The notes under the pieces are model-generated. The model had not been told where the DNA came from. It worked only from the letters and a program-made list of their open reading frames with translations, and made no database searches. From assembly GCA_963847145.1 (NCBI GenBank), contig CAWJYN010000004.1, forward strand, positions 186,001 to 250,000: a DNA stretch of 64,000 nucleotides, written 5' to 3'. The position numbers were made by a program, and so were the translations under genes. Within the stretch, counting starts at the first letter, position 1. Each line of letters begins with the position of its first letter. The DNA is from JABFRJ01 sp963847145. Lineage in GTDB: Bacteria; Pseudomonadota; Alphaproteobacteria; Rhizobiales; Hyphomicrobiaceae. This document shows, piece after piece, positions 47,342-57,815 of the stretch.

Positions 47342-47437
47342 CGTAGGTTGGGTTAGGCTGTTTCAGGCCGTAACCCAACAAAGTCTTACACCGAAGTGTT
47401 GGGTTACCCCGCGGAAGAGCGGCTAACCCAACCTACG
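47342..47437. repeat. nested inverted-repeat element between sufD and sufS
   Basis: Outer arms CGTAGGTTGGGTTAG (47342-47356) and its complement (47423-47437) are perfect. Inner arms GTAACCCAACA (47370-47380) and TGTTGGGTTAC (47397-47407) are also perfect. The motif GTTGGGTTA thus occurs four times, as in dispersed REP/MITE-like elements. The sufD stop codon (47433-47435) lies inside the right outer arm. Confidence 0.85.
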
Positions 47438-48749
47438 ATGCGCGTTTAGATGCAAACCAGGCCGTTGCCAGTGTGCCCAGAGCTTCGCGGATCGCCACGT
47501 CGTCGATTTTCTCGAGTGCGTCGGCGGCGAAACTTTCGATCAGCATGGCGCGGGACTGGTCCTCGGGGATGCCGCGGGAGCGCAGGTAGAACATCTGCGC
47601 GGGGTCTATCTCTGTAACGGTCGCGCCGTGGCCGCAGACCACATCGTCGGCATAAATTTCCAACTCTGGCTTGCTGTCGAATTCGCAGGCCTCCGAGAGC
47701 ATCAGCGCGTTGGCCATCTGCTTGCCATCGGTTTTTTGCGCGTCCGGCCGCACGATGACTTTGCCTTGGAACACCGAACGCGCGGTGTCGTCGAGCACGG
47801 TTTTGAACAGTTCGCGGCTTTCGCAGCCGGGCACGGCGTGGTCGATCACCAGTGTTGTGTCGATGTGCTCGCGGCCGCGGCCGAGCATCAGGCCGGAGAT
47901 GTCGAGCTTGGCACCCTCGCCGTCGAACCGCACGAAGGATTGGTTGCGCACAAGACCCGTGTCGGCGGTGAACTGATAGGACTTGAGTGTGGCCTCGCTG
48001 CCGAGTGTGGCGGCGATGGTTTCCAGATGCGTCGCGGCCACGCCGGGATGCGTGACCAAAATGTGCGTGAGCGCCGCGCCCGCGGCCGCATCGAGCGAGA
48101 GCGTCGCATTGCACTGTCCGGAGGCAGCGCCAGCGGCGCTTGCATGCACTTCCATGACGGTCCCAGTCGCGCCGATGCCAGCGGAAACGCGATTGCGCAG
48201 CGAGACCAGCTTTCCCACGGCACCCGCTGTGAGATTGACCAGCAACACAGGCTTTTCAAGCTTGGTATTGGCCTTGATCTCGACATTGGCACCGTCGGTC
48301 ACGAGCGCTGAGTTCAGCGCGACAACGGCTTCGGCGTTCCCGAGCGTCATCGCATGCGCAACTTTGCCCGCGCGCAAGTTGGCGCCAAGTGTCGTGATCA
48401 CCGCATGCGGCTTCGCTGTCGAAAGTTCGGCGCGATAGCTGCCGTTGACGAACACCACCCGGTCGGCATCGATCCCGGCCAGCGGCCCAAGCGCTGCATT
48501 CACGTCGGCGAGCGAAACGGCCGCGTCATCGTGCGTTGCAATCGGCGCAAACTTAACCAGCGCGTTGCGCAGGTCGGTATACTTCCACGTCTCAACGCGC
48601 CGATGTGGCAGGCCCTCCCTTTCAAACGACGCCATAGCCGCAGCGCGCGCAGATGCAACCTCTTTGCCGCCGGGCAGCTCCGCCCCACGCGCCTTGAAGT
48701 CGGCCGAAAGGCCCTGTTCGGCTGCTGTTCTTGTGATGACTGCGGTCAT
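47433..48749 (-). CDS. sufD: Fe-S cluster assembly protein SufD
   Basis: 438 residues. The C-terminal beta-helix core carries the SufB/SufD family end: CGHGATVTEIDPAQMFYLRS, RGIPEDQSRAMLIESFAADA. It partners SufB and SufC to build clusters. Its stop codon comes from the edge of the repeat at 47342-47437, so its last residues (KRAS) may be set by that insertion. A second inverted repeat lies between it and sufC. Confidence 0.93.
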   Translation of the reverse strand: MTAVITRTAAEQGLSADFKARGAELPGGKEVASARAAAMASFEREGLPHRRVETWKYTDLRNALVKFAPIATHDDAAVSLADVNAALGPLAGIDADRVVFVNGSYRAELSTAKPHAVITTLGANLRAGKVAHAMTLGNAEAVVALNSALVTDGANVEIKANTKLEKPVLLVNLTAGAVGKLVSLRNRVSAGIGATGTVMEVHASAAGAASGQCNATLSLDAAAGAALTHILVTHPGVAATHLETIAATLGSEATLKSYQFTADTGLVRNQSFVRFDGEGAKLDISGLMLGRGREHIDTTLVIDHAVPGCESRELFKTVLDDTARSVFQGKVIVRPDAQKTDGKQMANALMLSEACEFDSKPELEIYADDVVCGHGATVTEIDPAQMFYLRSRGIPEDQSRAMLIESFAADALEKIDDVAIREALGTLATAWFASKRAS

Positions 48750-48767
48750 TGAAATCCCTGGGTGGGG

Positions 48768-48850
48768 CTGGGGACAGGCACCTGAACGGCGCCCGCCACT
48801 GCCCGAGTATGAAGTCTTATGATGGAGCGCCGTTCAGGTGCCTGCCCCAG
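48768..48850. repeat. inverted-repeat hairpin element between sufC and sufD
   Basis: Arms at 48768-48792 and 48827-48850 (24-25 bases) match fully except for one extra A: CTGGGG(A)CAGGCACCTGAA and onward. The predicted hairpin in the mRNA is strong. It is unlike the repeat between sufD and sufS. Confidence 0.85.
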
Positions 48851-48852
48851 AC

Positions 48853-49608
48853 TCACGCTGCCTTGCCCTGAAAAGCCGCATATCCGCTCTTCTCAAGCTC
48901 CAGCGCGAGCTCCTTGCCGCCAGTCTTCTGGATCTTGCCGTGCGCCAACACATGCACCTTGTCGGGTGTGATGTAGTTGAGTAGACGCTGGTAGTGGGTG
49001 ATCACCAGGAATGCTTTGTCCGGCCCGCGCAGTGCGTTGGCGCCTTCCGAGACGATGCGGATGGCGTCGATGTCGAGGCCTGAGTCTGTTTCGTCGAGCA
49101 CGCACAGTGTCGGCTCAAGAAGTGCCATCTGCAGTACCTCCATGCGCTTCTTCTCGCCACCGGAGAAGCCGACGTTGAGCGCGCGCTTTAGCATGTCATC
49201 TTTGACACCAAGCTTGGCTGCTGCTGCGCGGCACACCTTCATGAACTCGGGCGTGGTGTATTCCGTCTGTCCGCGCTTTTTGCGTGTGGCGTTTACGGAT
49301 GTGCGCAGGAACGTCATGGTCATGACGCCGGGGATTTCCATCGGGTATTGGAAGGCGAGGAACACGCCGGCTGCGGCGCGTTCGTCGGGGCTCATCGCGA
49401 CGATGCTCTCGCCGTTCCACAAGATGTCGCCATCCGTGATCTCGTAGTCTTTGCGGCCGGCGAGCACGTAAGCGAGCGTCGACTTGCCCGACCCGTTCGG
49501 CCCCATGATTGCGTGCACCTCGCCCTTCGGCACATTAAGTGAGATCCCCTTCAGGATCTCAGCTCCGCCATCTGCGATGCGGGCGTGGAGGTTCTTAATT
49601 TCAAGCAT
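48853..49608 (-). CDS. sufC: Fe-S cluster assembly ATPase SufC
   Basis: 251-residue ABC ATPase. Walker A GPNGSGKSTLAYVLAG, signature GFSGGEKKRMEVLQM, Walker B CVLDETDSGLDIDA (with the SufC-type DET) and VITHYQRLLNY as His loop are all intact. It drives SufB-SufD opening. It is preceded by a third inverted repeat and followed by another before sufD. Confidence 0.96.
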   Translation of the reverse strand: MLEIKNLHARIADGGAEILKGISLNVPKGEVHAIMGPNGSGKSTLAYVLAGRKDYEITDGDILWNGESIVAMSPDERAAAGVFLAFQYPMEIPGVMTMTFLRTSVNATRKKRGQTEYTTPEFMKVCRAAAAKLGVKDDMLKRALNVGFSGGEKKRMEVLQMALLEPTLCVLDETDSGLDIDAIRIVSEGANALRGPDKAFLVITHYQRLLNYITPDKVHVLAHGKIQKTGGKELALELEKSGYAAFQGKAA

Positions 49609-49644
49609 GTCTCTGTCGGCTTTCGTAGGTAACTGTCAGGACAA

Positions 49645-49722
49645 GCGAGTAGCGAATTGCGAATAGTGAGTGAGTTTTCTGTGCCGGTCTTCCCTACTCG
49701 CTATTCGCAACTCACTATTCGC
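49645..49722. repeat. inverted-repeat element upstream of sufC
   Basis: Left arm near 49645-49671 and right arm near 49695-49722 are made of GCGAATAGTGAGT-like units in opposite orientation; GCGAATAGTGAGT pairs perfectly with ACTCACTATTCGC. Motifs of this kind recur as dispersed repeats in related genomes, from memory. Confidence 0.8.
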
Positions 49723-49731
49723 TTAAGTCAC

Positions 49732-50013
49732 TCATTTCTTCGCGTGTACGTCTACAACTTCGATCTCGTTGAGCGTGAGAACACCCATCCAGTCGCAGCT
49801 GTCTTTTTTCGCTTTGCCGCTCTTAGTGAATTCCACCAGGAACGAGCTTCCCGCATCCAACGTATCCACGACAGTGACCATGTCGCCCACTTGCAGGTTG
49901 AAGCCGGGCTTGGTCGCCGAAAGGGCATTCCGGCGCCGGGTCTCGACTTCGTCCATGGCCCGCATCACTCGGGCGGTCATCACTTGACCAGTCACTGTTG
50001 CCGCATCACGCAT
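49732..50013 (-). CDS. small hypothetical protein within the suf operon (93 aa)
   Basis: 93 residues: an N-terminal helix with basic residues (RVMRAMDEVETRRRNALSAT) and a C-terminal beta-rich part (VGDMVTVVDTLDAGSSFLVE). No cysteines suited to Fe-S binding beyond one (DSCDW). I do not recognise the family. It lies between the 112-residue membrane protein and sufC, in the operon direction, so it may be a suf accessory protein or simply a passenger. Confidence 0.6.
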   Translation of the reverse strand: MRDAATVTGQVMTARVMRAMDEVETRRRNALSATKPGFNLQVGDMVTVVDTLDAGSSFLVEFTKSGKAKKDSCDWMGVLTLNEIEVVDVHAKK

Positions 50014-50157
50014 TGTGTCCTCCTTCAGGACAAAGTCTTACGTCCAGGCCCCCACCTAGATCTTGGCTTCTAGTTTACTGCTTCATTTACTGCTTCAGGC
50101 TTCATGCTGCGCCGGGTTGGTCCCGTGGATGCTTGTCAAATTTTTTGGGAGGCGTTT

Positions 50158-50492
50158 TTAGCGCTTCCCAGGTGGATTTTGGGCCATGACGTCTAGGCCA
50201 TTTTCATTGGTACCTGGCGCACGCTTCCACCGCCAGCGCCATTCGCCGTCAGTTCGGCGGCGCGCGAGCCGGTAAAAGCCAATAAAGATCGCTGCAGTTG
50301 CAACAAGCCAGATAACGAGTGGCGCCGCACTTGCTGAGCCTGCCGGCGCGCTTGCGCGTCCGCCCAACAGCAGCCAAGCGAGCACACCCGGCGCCAGAGT
50401 GGCAGCAGCCGTCGCGACCCAGCCTTCCCACGTGTTGGGCGAAGCGCCATAGCCATGGCTTTTCGGTTTGAACCAATATTGCGAGAGCGTTA

Positions 50493-50496
<4 letters not shown>
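50158..50496 (-). CDS. small two-helix membrane protein coupled to sufB
   Basis: 112 residues from a GTG at 50496 that overlaps the sufB stop (GTGA), typical of coupled translation. After an N-terminal soluble stretch (YWFKPKSHGYGASPNTWEGW) there are two membrane helices (VATAAATLAPGVLAWLLLGG and LVIWLVATAAIFIGFYRLAR) and a basic Trp/Arg tail. A longer frame to 50640 would overlap sufB and is unlikely. Family unknown. Confidence 0.65.
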
Positions 50497-52013
<1,517 letters not shown>

Positions 52014-52058
52014 GTTACTGCCCTTCGCAGCGCCATTGCCGGCGCTGCATTGAATGTC

Positions 52059-53192
52059 CTATGCCGCGCATTGTTGCGTGGCTGTGATTGCTGTCCAGGC
52101 CGCGAGGAATGCGGCCACGTCGTTGGCTGTTGAGGCGTGTCCGAGGCTGACGCGGATCGCGGCGCGGGCTAGCGCCGGCTTGAGCCCCATGGCGGTCAGA
52201 GCTGCGCTGGCACCAACCTTACCCGATGAGCATGCGGCACCTGCGCTTATGGAAACGCCGGCCAGATCAAGCCGGATCACGGCGGTTTCAGCGGCGAGGC
52301 CGTCAAACGCGACGCAGGTCGTGTTGGCGAGGCGAGGAGCGTTGCGGCCGATAATCACGGCTTCCGGCGTGCTCGCGATAAGGCCGGTTTCGAGGTAGTC
52401 GCGCAGCGCGCGTAAGCGTTCGATTGTGTGCAAGTCTTCCAGGGCGCAGCGCGTGGCCGCACCGAAACCAGCAATGGCGGCGATATTCTCTGTCCCGGCG
52501 CGGCGGCCGCGCTCCTGTCCGCCGCCAGCAATCAGCGCTTTGAGTGGCGCGCCATCGACGATGACGAGGGCGCCTGCACCCTTGGGGCCGCCGAGTTTGT
52601 GGGCGGAGACGGTAAGGTAATCCACGCCGAGTGTGGCGCAATCAACTGGGATACGTCCCGGCGCCTGCACTGCATCGCAATGCAACCTAAATCCATGGGT
52701 GCGGGCGAATGCTGCGACTTCTGTTACTGGTTGAATGACGCCGGTTTCGTTATTGGCCAACTGCAGCGACACCAGCGCGTGGCCAAATCCGGCGACATCG
52801 GCGGCCAGCACGTGATCAGCTAACGCGGCCACGCTGAATACGCCATCGGCACAGACTGGAACTTCGACGATGCCAGCGCCGCTGGCCTTGGCTGCAGCCC
52901 GCACGCTGTCATGCTCCAGGGCCGACAGGAAAATGGTATTCCAACCGCCGGCCAGAACGTTTGCATTGGCTTCCGAGGCGCCACTGGTTAACACAACATC
53001 GGCCGTGCGTGCGCCAACAAGGGCTGCCACATCGTGGCGTGCTTGCTCGATCACCGCGCGCGCTTTGCGGCCTTCAGCGTGCACAGATGATGGATTGCCG
53101 ACCAGCTCCAACGCCGACAGCATCGCGGTGCGGGCTTCCAACCGCAGCGGCGCGCTGGCGTTGTAGTCGAGATATGTGCGACGGGCGGACAT
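52059..53192 (-). CDS. cysteine desulfurase, IscS/NifS type
   Basis: 377 residues. The class I active-site Cys sits in SISAGAACSSGKVG and the PLP lysine in SAHKLGGPKGAGALV. Start ATG at 53192; RTYLDYNASAPLRLEART is the family N-terminus. It sits between the iscR remnant and sufB, so the operon encodes two desulfurases of different classes. The class I enzyme may serve other sulfur acceptors such as tRNA modification. Confidence 0.95.
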   Translation of the reverse strand: MSARRTYLDYNASAPLRLEARTAMLSALELVGNPSSVHAEGRKARAVIEQARHDVAALVGARTADVVLTSGASEANANVLAGGWNTIFLSALEHDSVRAAAKASGAGIVEVPVCADGVFSVAALADHVLAADVAGFGHALVSLQLANNETGVIQPVTEVAAFARTHGFRLHCDAVQAPGRIPVDCATLGVDYLTVSAHKLGGPKGAGALVIVDGAPLKALIAGGGQERGRRAGTENIAAIAGFGAATRCALEDLHTIERLRALRDYLETGLIASTPEAVIIGRNAPRLANTTCVAFDGLAAETAVIRLDLAGVSISAGAACSSGKVGASAALTAMGLKPALARAAIRVSLGHASTANDVAAFLAAWTAITATQQCAA

Positions 53193-53234
53193 CAGTGGGC
53201 GATCGATAAGGAAAGCGGATAGTGGAAGGAATGG

Positions 53235-53733
53235 TCAGGCGCGGGTGACGACGCCGCCTGTAAAAACCACCTGAGGCGCTGGTGGCGGAATTCCGACACC
53301 GGCCTTTTTGGCGCTGTGGCTGAAGCTGCCATCTACCACCTGCTGCAGCGTGATACTGGTCAAAAACTGGTCGATATGGTCGCCAAGCGCGTCCCACAGG
53401 CCATGCGTCAGGCAGCGCTTGCCAGCCAGGCACGGTTCGCCCGCCTCGATGCCGCAGCGGGTCATATCGGTCGTTTCAGCGACGGCAGCCATGATGTCGG
53501 CGACAGTGATCGCGGTCGATGCCCGTGCCAAGCCGGTACCCGCCAGCGCGGCCGCGCACGCTTTCGACGAGCCCCGCGCGGCGCAACTTCCCAAACAGCT
53601 GCTCCAGATAAGCCAACGAGATCATCTGCCGCTCGGCAATGCCGGACAGCGGTGCGGAAGGGGCATCGGCACAGGCGCGCGCCAGATCGGCCATCGCCAT
53701 CACTGCGTACCGGCCTCGGGTGTTCAACTCCAC
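53235..53733 (-). pseudogene. iscR: Rrf2-family regulator IscR, frameshifted
   Basis: The N-terminal half (from the ATG at 53733: MELNTRGRYAVMAMADLARA, with helix-turn-helix SLAYLEQLFGKLRRAGLVES) and the C-terminal half (ITVADIMAAVAETTDMTRCG, then the Cys cluster CGIEAGEPCLAGKRCLTHG, ending 53235) are in two frames. Removing one T from the pair at 53530-53531 would restore GGYRLARASTAITV, as expected for IscR. All three cluster cysteines and the following His survive, so the loss may be very recent or an error. IscR normally senses Fe-S status and controls this operon. Confidence 0.85.
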
Positions 53734-54064
53734 GCGACGCTACTCCTGAGTTCGAACGCCGTTTCATACAAAAGCAGCCCCCGCACTGCCCGGCCGCGAC
53801 GCAAAAGCCGCCCACCGCGCATGCCAAAAGCTTGCATTCGTTACCCCCTGTCATGCTAAGGGAATGCAGCACGACACCTTTGGGGCGTCCGGTTGGGGGA
53901 AACCGGCTTCGAAGCTGCAGCGGGAGCGGAGATTTGAACCGTTCCAAGCTGCCGAGTTTATGGAAATTCCGAGCGGCGAAGTCAAGTATCTTTCTGCGCC
54001 CTGTCTTCACCGTCGCGGTGCGCTGCAGCATCAACGCTGGCGCCAACCTGGAAGGCCGACTTTT
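53734..54064. other. divergent region between iscR and the hydrolase gene
   Basis: About 330 bases that should hold the suf promoter. No Irr/ICE-type or IscR site was clear to me. An in-frame extension of the hydrolase reaches back to 53864 but does not look conserved. Confidence 0.4.
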
Positions 54065-54736
54065 ATGCCCGAATTGATGATAAACGGCCCCGCCGGGCGA
54101 CTTGAAGCGCGCTACCACCACGAGGGTCGGCCACACGCGCCGATTGCCATGGTGCTGCATCCACATCCCCAGCTCGGCGGCACGATGAACAATCAGATCG
54201 TGTATGCAATGTACTACGCCTTCGTCGATCGCGGTTTTTCGACCTTGCGCTTCAATTTCCGTGGCGTCGGCCGCAGCCAGGGTTACTTCGACAATGGTCC
54301 GGGCGAGTTGTCAGATGCGGCGTCAGCGCTGGATTGGCTGCAGCTGCAGAACCAAGACACCAGCTGCTGCTGGATCGTCGGCGTGTCGTTCGGCACCTGG
54401 ATTGCCATGCAGCTGCTGATGCGCCGCCCCGAGGTCGATAGCTTCGTCTGCATCGCGCCACCGGCAAATCTCTATGACTTCTCGTTCCTGGCGCCGTGCC
54501 CGTCATCGGGCTTGCTGATCAATGGCGACAAGGACAAGGTCGTGCCGACGGCTTCAGTCGCCGACATGAGCGTGAAGACGAAAGTCCAGCGCGGCATCAA
54601 GCTGCATCACGAGATCGTCCCCGGCGCCAACCACTTCTTCGAAGGCAAAATCGAGGAGCTGGTTAAGGTCTGCGGCGCCTACATCGATACGCGAACCGCA
54701 GAAATATTGAAGGCCAAGCGCGAGGCCAAGGATTGA
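54065..54736 (+). CDS. alpha/beta hydrolase
   Basis: 223 residues from the ATG at 54065. HPHPQLGGTMNNQIVYAMYY supplies the oxyanion region, TLRFNFRGVGRSQG the strand after it, GVSFGTWIAMQLL the nucleophile elbow (Ser), LLINGDKDKVVP the Asp strand, and VPGANHFFEGK the catalytic His. It resembles the dienelactone-hydrolase-like/YtfL-type small serine hydrolases; substrate unknown. It is divergent from iscR and stands immediately before the IS remnant. Confidence 0.88.
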   Translation: MPELMINGPAGRLEARYHHEGRPHAPIAMVLHPHPQLGGTMNNQIVYAMYYAFVDRGFSTLRFNFRGVGRSQGYFDNGPGELSDAASALDWLQLQNQDTSCCWIVGVSFGTWIAMQLLMRRPEVDSFVCIAPPANLYDFSFLAPCPSSGLLINGDKDKVVPTASVADMSVKTKVQRGIKLHHEIVPGANHFFEGKIEELVKVCGAYIDTRTAEILKAKREAKD

Positions 54737-54761
54737 GGTGGGTTAATCCCCGCCTGAAGAC

Positions 54762-54953
54762 CTACTTCACAAGCGCGCCGAACTCGACGCGCGGCTTTTC
54801 TGGAGTCACTTGTGCTGACGTCTGACCTTTGGCCGTGCTGATCTGGACGCCCACCCTCTGAGCTTTCGGGAAAGCCTTGAAGTAGCCAAAGTCGATCGAT
54901 GCTGTCGTCCGTGAAGAACTCTGAACTTGTTGTTTTGCGGTGATCTTCTGCAC
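54762..54953 (-). pseudogene. possible C-terminal gene fragment beside the IS element
   Basis: A 63-residue frame ends FPKAQRVGVQISTAKGQTSA and PEKPRVEFGALVK. It begins at a GTG that directly follows a stop and lacks a ribosome site. It looks more like the end of a longer protein than a whole one, so it may be the remnant of a gene cut by the insertion. No family recognised. Confidence 0.3.
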
Positions 54954-54960
54954 TGATCAG

Positions 54961-56450
54961 CAGACTTGAGTTGCCAGTTTTCCACTGTCTGATGTCGATT
55001 TCCTTGCAAATCGCGATGGTGGATTCCCCGGCTGCGCGAACCATGTTTTGTTCGGCGTAACGATCCGAGGGAGGCACCGATGCGGCCACGCGCGCAGTCG
55101 AGAGGGCAAGACGATCTGTTCCGGTCGCGGCTCGATCAGATGATCAACATGCGGCACGAGCTGCCGCGCCTTGCCGGGTTGATCGATTGGCCGCTGCTCG
55201 AGACCAAGCTCGGCGATATGTACACCGACGCGCCCGGCCAACCACCGTTGCCAACGCGACTTATGGCCGGCCTCGCGATCCTCAGCACATGCACAATCTG
55301 TCGGATGAAGAGCTGGTCGCCCGCTGGATCGAGAACCCGTATTACCAGCACTTCTGTGGCGAAGAGCACTTCCGCCATGATGCGCCGTTCGACCGTTCGT
55401 CAATGACCAGATGGCGACAGCGGATGGGTGACGCGCGGCTCGAAGTGCTGCTGCAGGAGAGCCTGTCGATTGCGGTCAAGACCGAGGCGATCGAGGTCAA
55501 AGATCTGTCGAAGGTGATCGTCGACACGACTGTGCAGGAGAAGGCCGTGACCTTCCCGACTGATGCCAAACTGCTGAACCGTGCGCGCGTGATGCTGGTC
55601 AAGTTAGCCAAGAAACACGGGCTCAAGTTGCGTCAGGGCTATCCAAAGGTCGGCAAGCAAGCGCTCATGAAATATCAACGCTACGCCCACGCCAAGCAGT
55701 TCAAGCGCGCGCGTCGCCAATTGCGAAGCCTGAAAACGTATCTCGGCCGCGTCATCCGCGATATTGATCGCCAAGTGCGATCATCGCCATCACTCAACAC
55801 GATCTTCCGGCCAAAGCTATTCCTGGCCCAACGCGTGCACGCGCAGGAGCGCGGCCAACGCGGCCCAAAGGTTTATTCGATCCATGCCCCGGAAGTGGAA
55901 TGCATCGGCAAAGGCAAAGCGCACAAGCCTTACGAGTTCGGCGTGAAAGTCTCGATTGCGACGACGGTTCAGCCCTCGCGCGGCGGACAGTTCGTGCTGG
56001 CGGCCAAGGCGCTACCAGGCAATCCTTACGACGGCCACACATTGGCAACCGTCATTCCACATCTGCAATCGCTGATCGGCAACGAGATCAAGCGCATCAT
56101 CGCCGACAGAGGCTACCGCGGCCACGGCTTGCCGGCGCCGCACGATTTGCGGGTCTATGTCTCCGAGCAGAAGCGCGGTGTGACGCCGGCGATCAAGCGT
56201 GAACTGAGACGGCGCGCGGCGGTCGAGCCCGTCATCGGCCATCTCAAGAGCGAGCACCGCATGGATCGCAACTTCCTGATCGGCAGCCACGGCGACGCGG
56301 CCAATGCCGTGCTCGCCGCCGTCGGCTACAACTTCCGCCGCCTCGCCGCATGGCTGAAGGTGCTTTTGTGCGTCTTGTTGGCGATCGGGTTCGGTGCCGG
56401 TTGCCCGGACCGCACAATGACCGCAACAACCCAGCCAGCCTGACAGATCG
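54961..56450 (+). mobile_element. IS5-family insertion sequence, degenerate
   Basis: Extent is approximate, set by the transposase and the flanking gene ends. I could not find convincing terminal inverted repeats or a target duplication, so the ends may be lost. The transposase gene inside carries a frame change. Confidence 0.65.
55080..56443 (+). pseudogene. IS5-family transposase, frameshifted
   Basis: The N-terminal part (from 55080: MRPRAQSRGQDDLFRSRLDQ to TRLMAGLAIL) and the main body (HMHNLSDEELVARWIENPYY, FDRSSMTRWRQRMGD, then the DDE domain with IVDTTVQEKAV, IIADRGYRGHG and AVEPVIGHLKSEHRM) lie in two frames. Restoring one A near 55287 (CTCAGCAC to CTCAAGCAC) gives LAILKHMHNLSDE, the family sequence. 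Because IS5 relatives sometimes use programmed frameshifting this could be deliberate, but no slippery run is seen, so inactivation is more likely. Confidence 0.85.
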
Positions 56451-56939
56451 CTACTTCACGGCCGACGATGCTGCGAGCGCCGGCTGGGCGCAGGTTAGTT
56501 CGTACTCGGCGTGAAACTCTGAATGTTCATTCTTGGCATGGTCGTGCTTTGCGGCCGGTACTTTTGCGGTCGCGGTTTTTGCAGCTTCATGATCGTGATC
56601 ACCATCGGCACCCAATTTCGCTTTTGCTGAAACAACCGTGCATTGTGCGGCGTCCGGCGTCACGAACAAGGTCAGCGGCTTTTCCAGCGTCACAATCGCG
56701 TTGGCCACCGCCATCTTTGCCTTAGCCGTTTTGGCTTTACCCTCGAAGCCGACGATGTCGTCGCCGGGCGCGCGGAACTCAAGCGTGACTTTGTTGCCTT
56801 AGATGGCAACATCGAGCGTGCCTTGGGCATGCACGTGTGCACCAAGCTCACGCCGCGGATCCTGCGCGGACGCGGGTGCGGCCAGAACCAGAGCCGCAAA
56901 AACGGCCATCCCGTGTGATGACTTGAACCGTAGGCGCAT
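56451..56939 (-). pseudogene. ZrgA-like (DUF2796) periplasmic metal-binding protein, nonsense mutation
   Basis: The frame from the ATG at 56939 begins with a signal peptide (MAVFAALVLAAPASAQ) and the DUF2796 opening ELGAHVHAQGTLDVAI. A TAA at 56799-56801 then stops it. The same frame continues with GNKVTLEFRAPGDDIVGFEG, the His-rich GDHDHEAAK and HDHAKNEHSEFHAEYEL, ending 56451. A GAA-to-TAA change fits the family consensus. ZrgA binds zinc for an ABC importer in Vibrio, as recalled. The whole downstream His-rich region is lost from translation unless a restart occurs at 56714. Confidence 0.85.
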
Positions 56940-56967
56940 ACGGAACTCCCAATGCGTGAAATCTGTT

Positions 56968-57549
56968 TCAATCAGCTTTGGCATCAACGGCTTCGGCGGC
57001 GAGACTGTAGCCAGTGTCTGCAAGACCGGTAAACTGTCCCTCAGTCGAAAGTGTGCCAGTCACGTAGACGGGATCGAATTGGCCCTTAATCGCCACGCCG
57101 CCGGGCGCTTTCACATAGACGATCTGATTGGCTGGCGGCGGCGGCACGTGGATGCAGGCGCCGACGAACGGCACTAGCAGAAACTCTGTCACCTTCGTTG
57201 CGTCGAAATCCAACGGCACCACGTAGCCGCCGAGTTTTACCCGTTTGCCGTTGAGTTCGGCAACCACGGGCGCCGGTACGTTCGTGTTTGGCGCCTTGCT
57301 CGCGCCCGACATCCATTTTGCATCGCCCTGTGTGGCAGCTGATGGATCATGGCCAAGCACGCTGGGCGGCGCAGCGCCGGGAACAGCGCCCGAAAAGAAC
57401 GGCTTCGGTGCCTTGGTCTGCGGCTTGTCGGCCGGCACCAGCGAGGCCCAAGTGATGACTTTTGCTGGCTCGGCAGCGCGGGTAGGGGACACCACAAGCA
57501 GTATGATTGCGAGCACAGCAGGCACGCTGACAAGCGTACGCGAAAACAT
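56968..57549 (-). CDS. DUF3299 periplasmic protein of a zrg-like operon
   Basis: 193 residues from the ATG at 57549 with a signal peptide (LVSVPAVLAIILLVVSPTRA). The DUF3299 core is GGYVVPLDFDATKVTEFLLV followed by GACIHVPPPPANQIVYV. Such proteins accompany DUF2796 genes and an ABC transporter. A longer frame to 57819 runs through the dispersed repeat and should be ignored. It lies 28 bases before the DUF2796 gene. Confidence 0.85.
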   Translation of the reverse strand: MFSRTLVSVPAVLAIILLVVSPTRAAEPAKVITWASLVPADKPQTKAPKPFFSGAVPGAAPPSVLGHDPSAATQGDAKWMSGASKAPNTNVPAPVVAELNGKRVKLGGYVVPLDFDATKVTEFLLVPFVGACIHVPPPPANQIVYVKAPGGVAIKGQFDPVYVTGTLSTEGQFTGLADTGYSLAAEAVDAKAD

Positions 57550-57579
57550 ATGGCCGCTCGGGAATTGTTCCCTCTCTTT

Positions 57580-57725
57580 CGTCATGGCCGCGAAGGCGGC
57601 CACCCAAGCAGGCAAGCGTTTAGCGCCAGCGCCGGACATAGACACTTTGTCGCCGCTGCTGCGCTCAAGAAGTGGCGCAAAATCGATTGCAGCTTGCTTG
57701 GGTGGCCGCCTGCGCGGCCATGACG
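57580..57725. repeat. MITE/REP-like inverted repeat, about 146 bp
   Basis: Two 34-base arms (57580-57613 and 57692-57725) match in reverse complement with two mismatches; their outer part is CGTCATGGCCGCG-AGGCGG-type sequence. The element sits between the transporter permease gene and the DUF3299 gene. Such palindromes are widespread in GC-rich alphaproteobacteria, from memory. Confidence 0.85.
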
Positions 57726-57815
57726 ATTGTGGGAGCAGTGCCGACTGCCCGCGCGCACCGGCACCCGTGGCAAGAAACAGGCGAGATGCTGTTCGCTGTA
57801 AGTTTGATTGTACCA

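Noticed and set aside
53920..53945. tRNA T-loop-like GGTTCAAATC on the minus strand
   Set aside because: The flanking bases do not pair as a T-stem, and no anticodon or acceptor stem follows.
53864..54064. N-terminal extension of the alpha/beta hydrolase
   Set aside because: It has no conserved residues and the ATG at 54065 starts at the expected family position.
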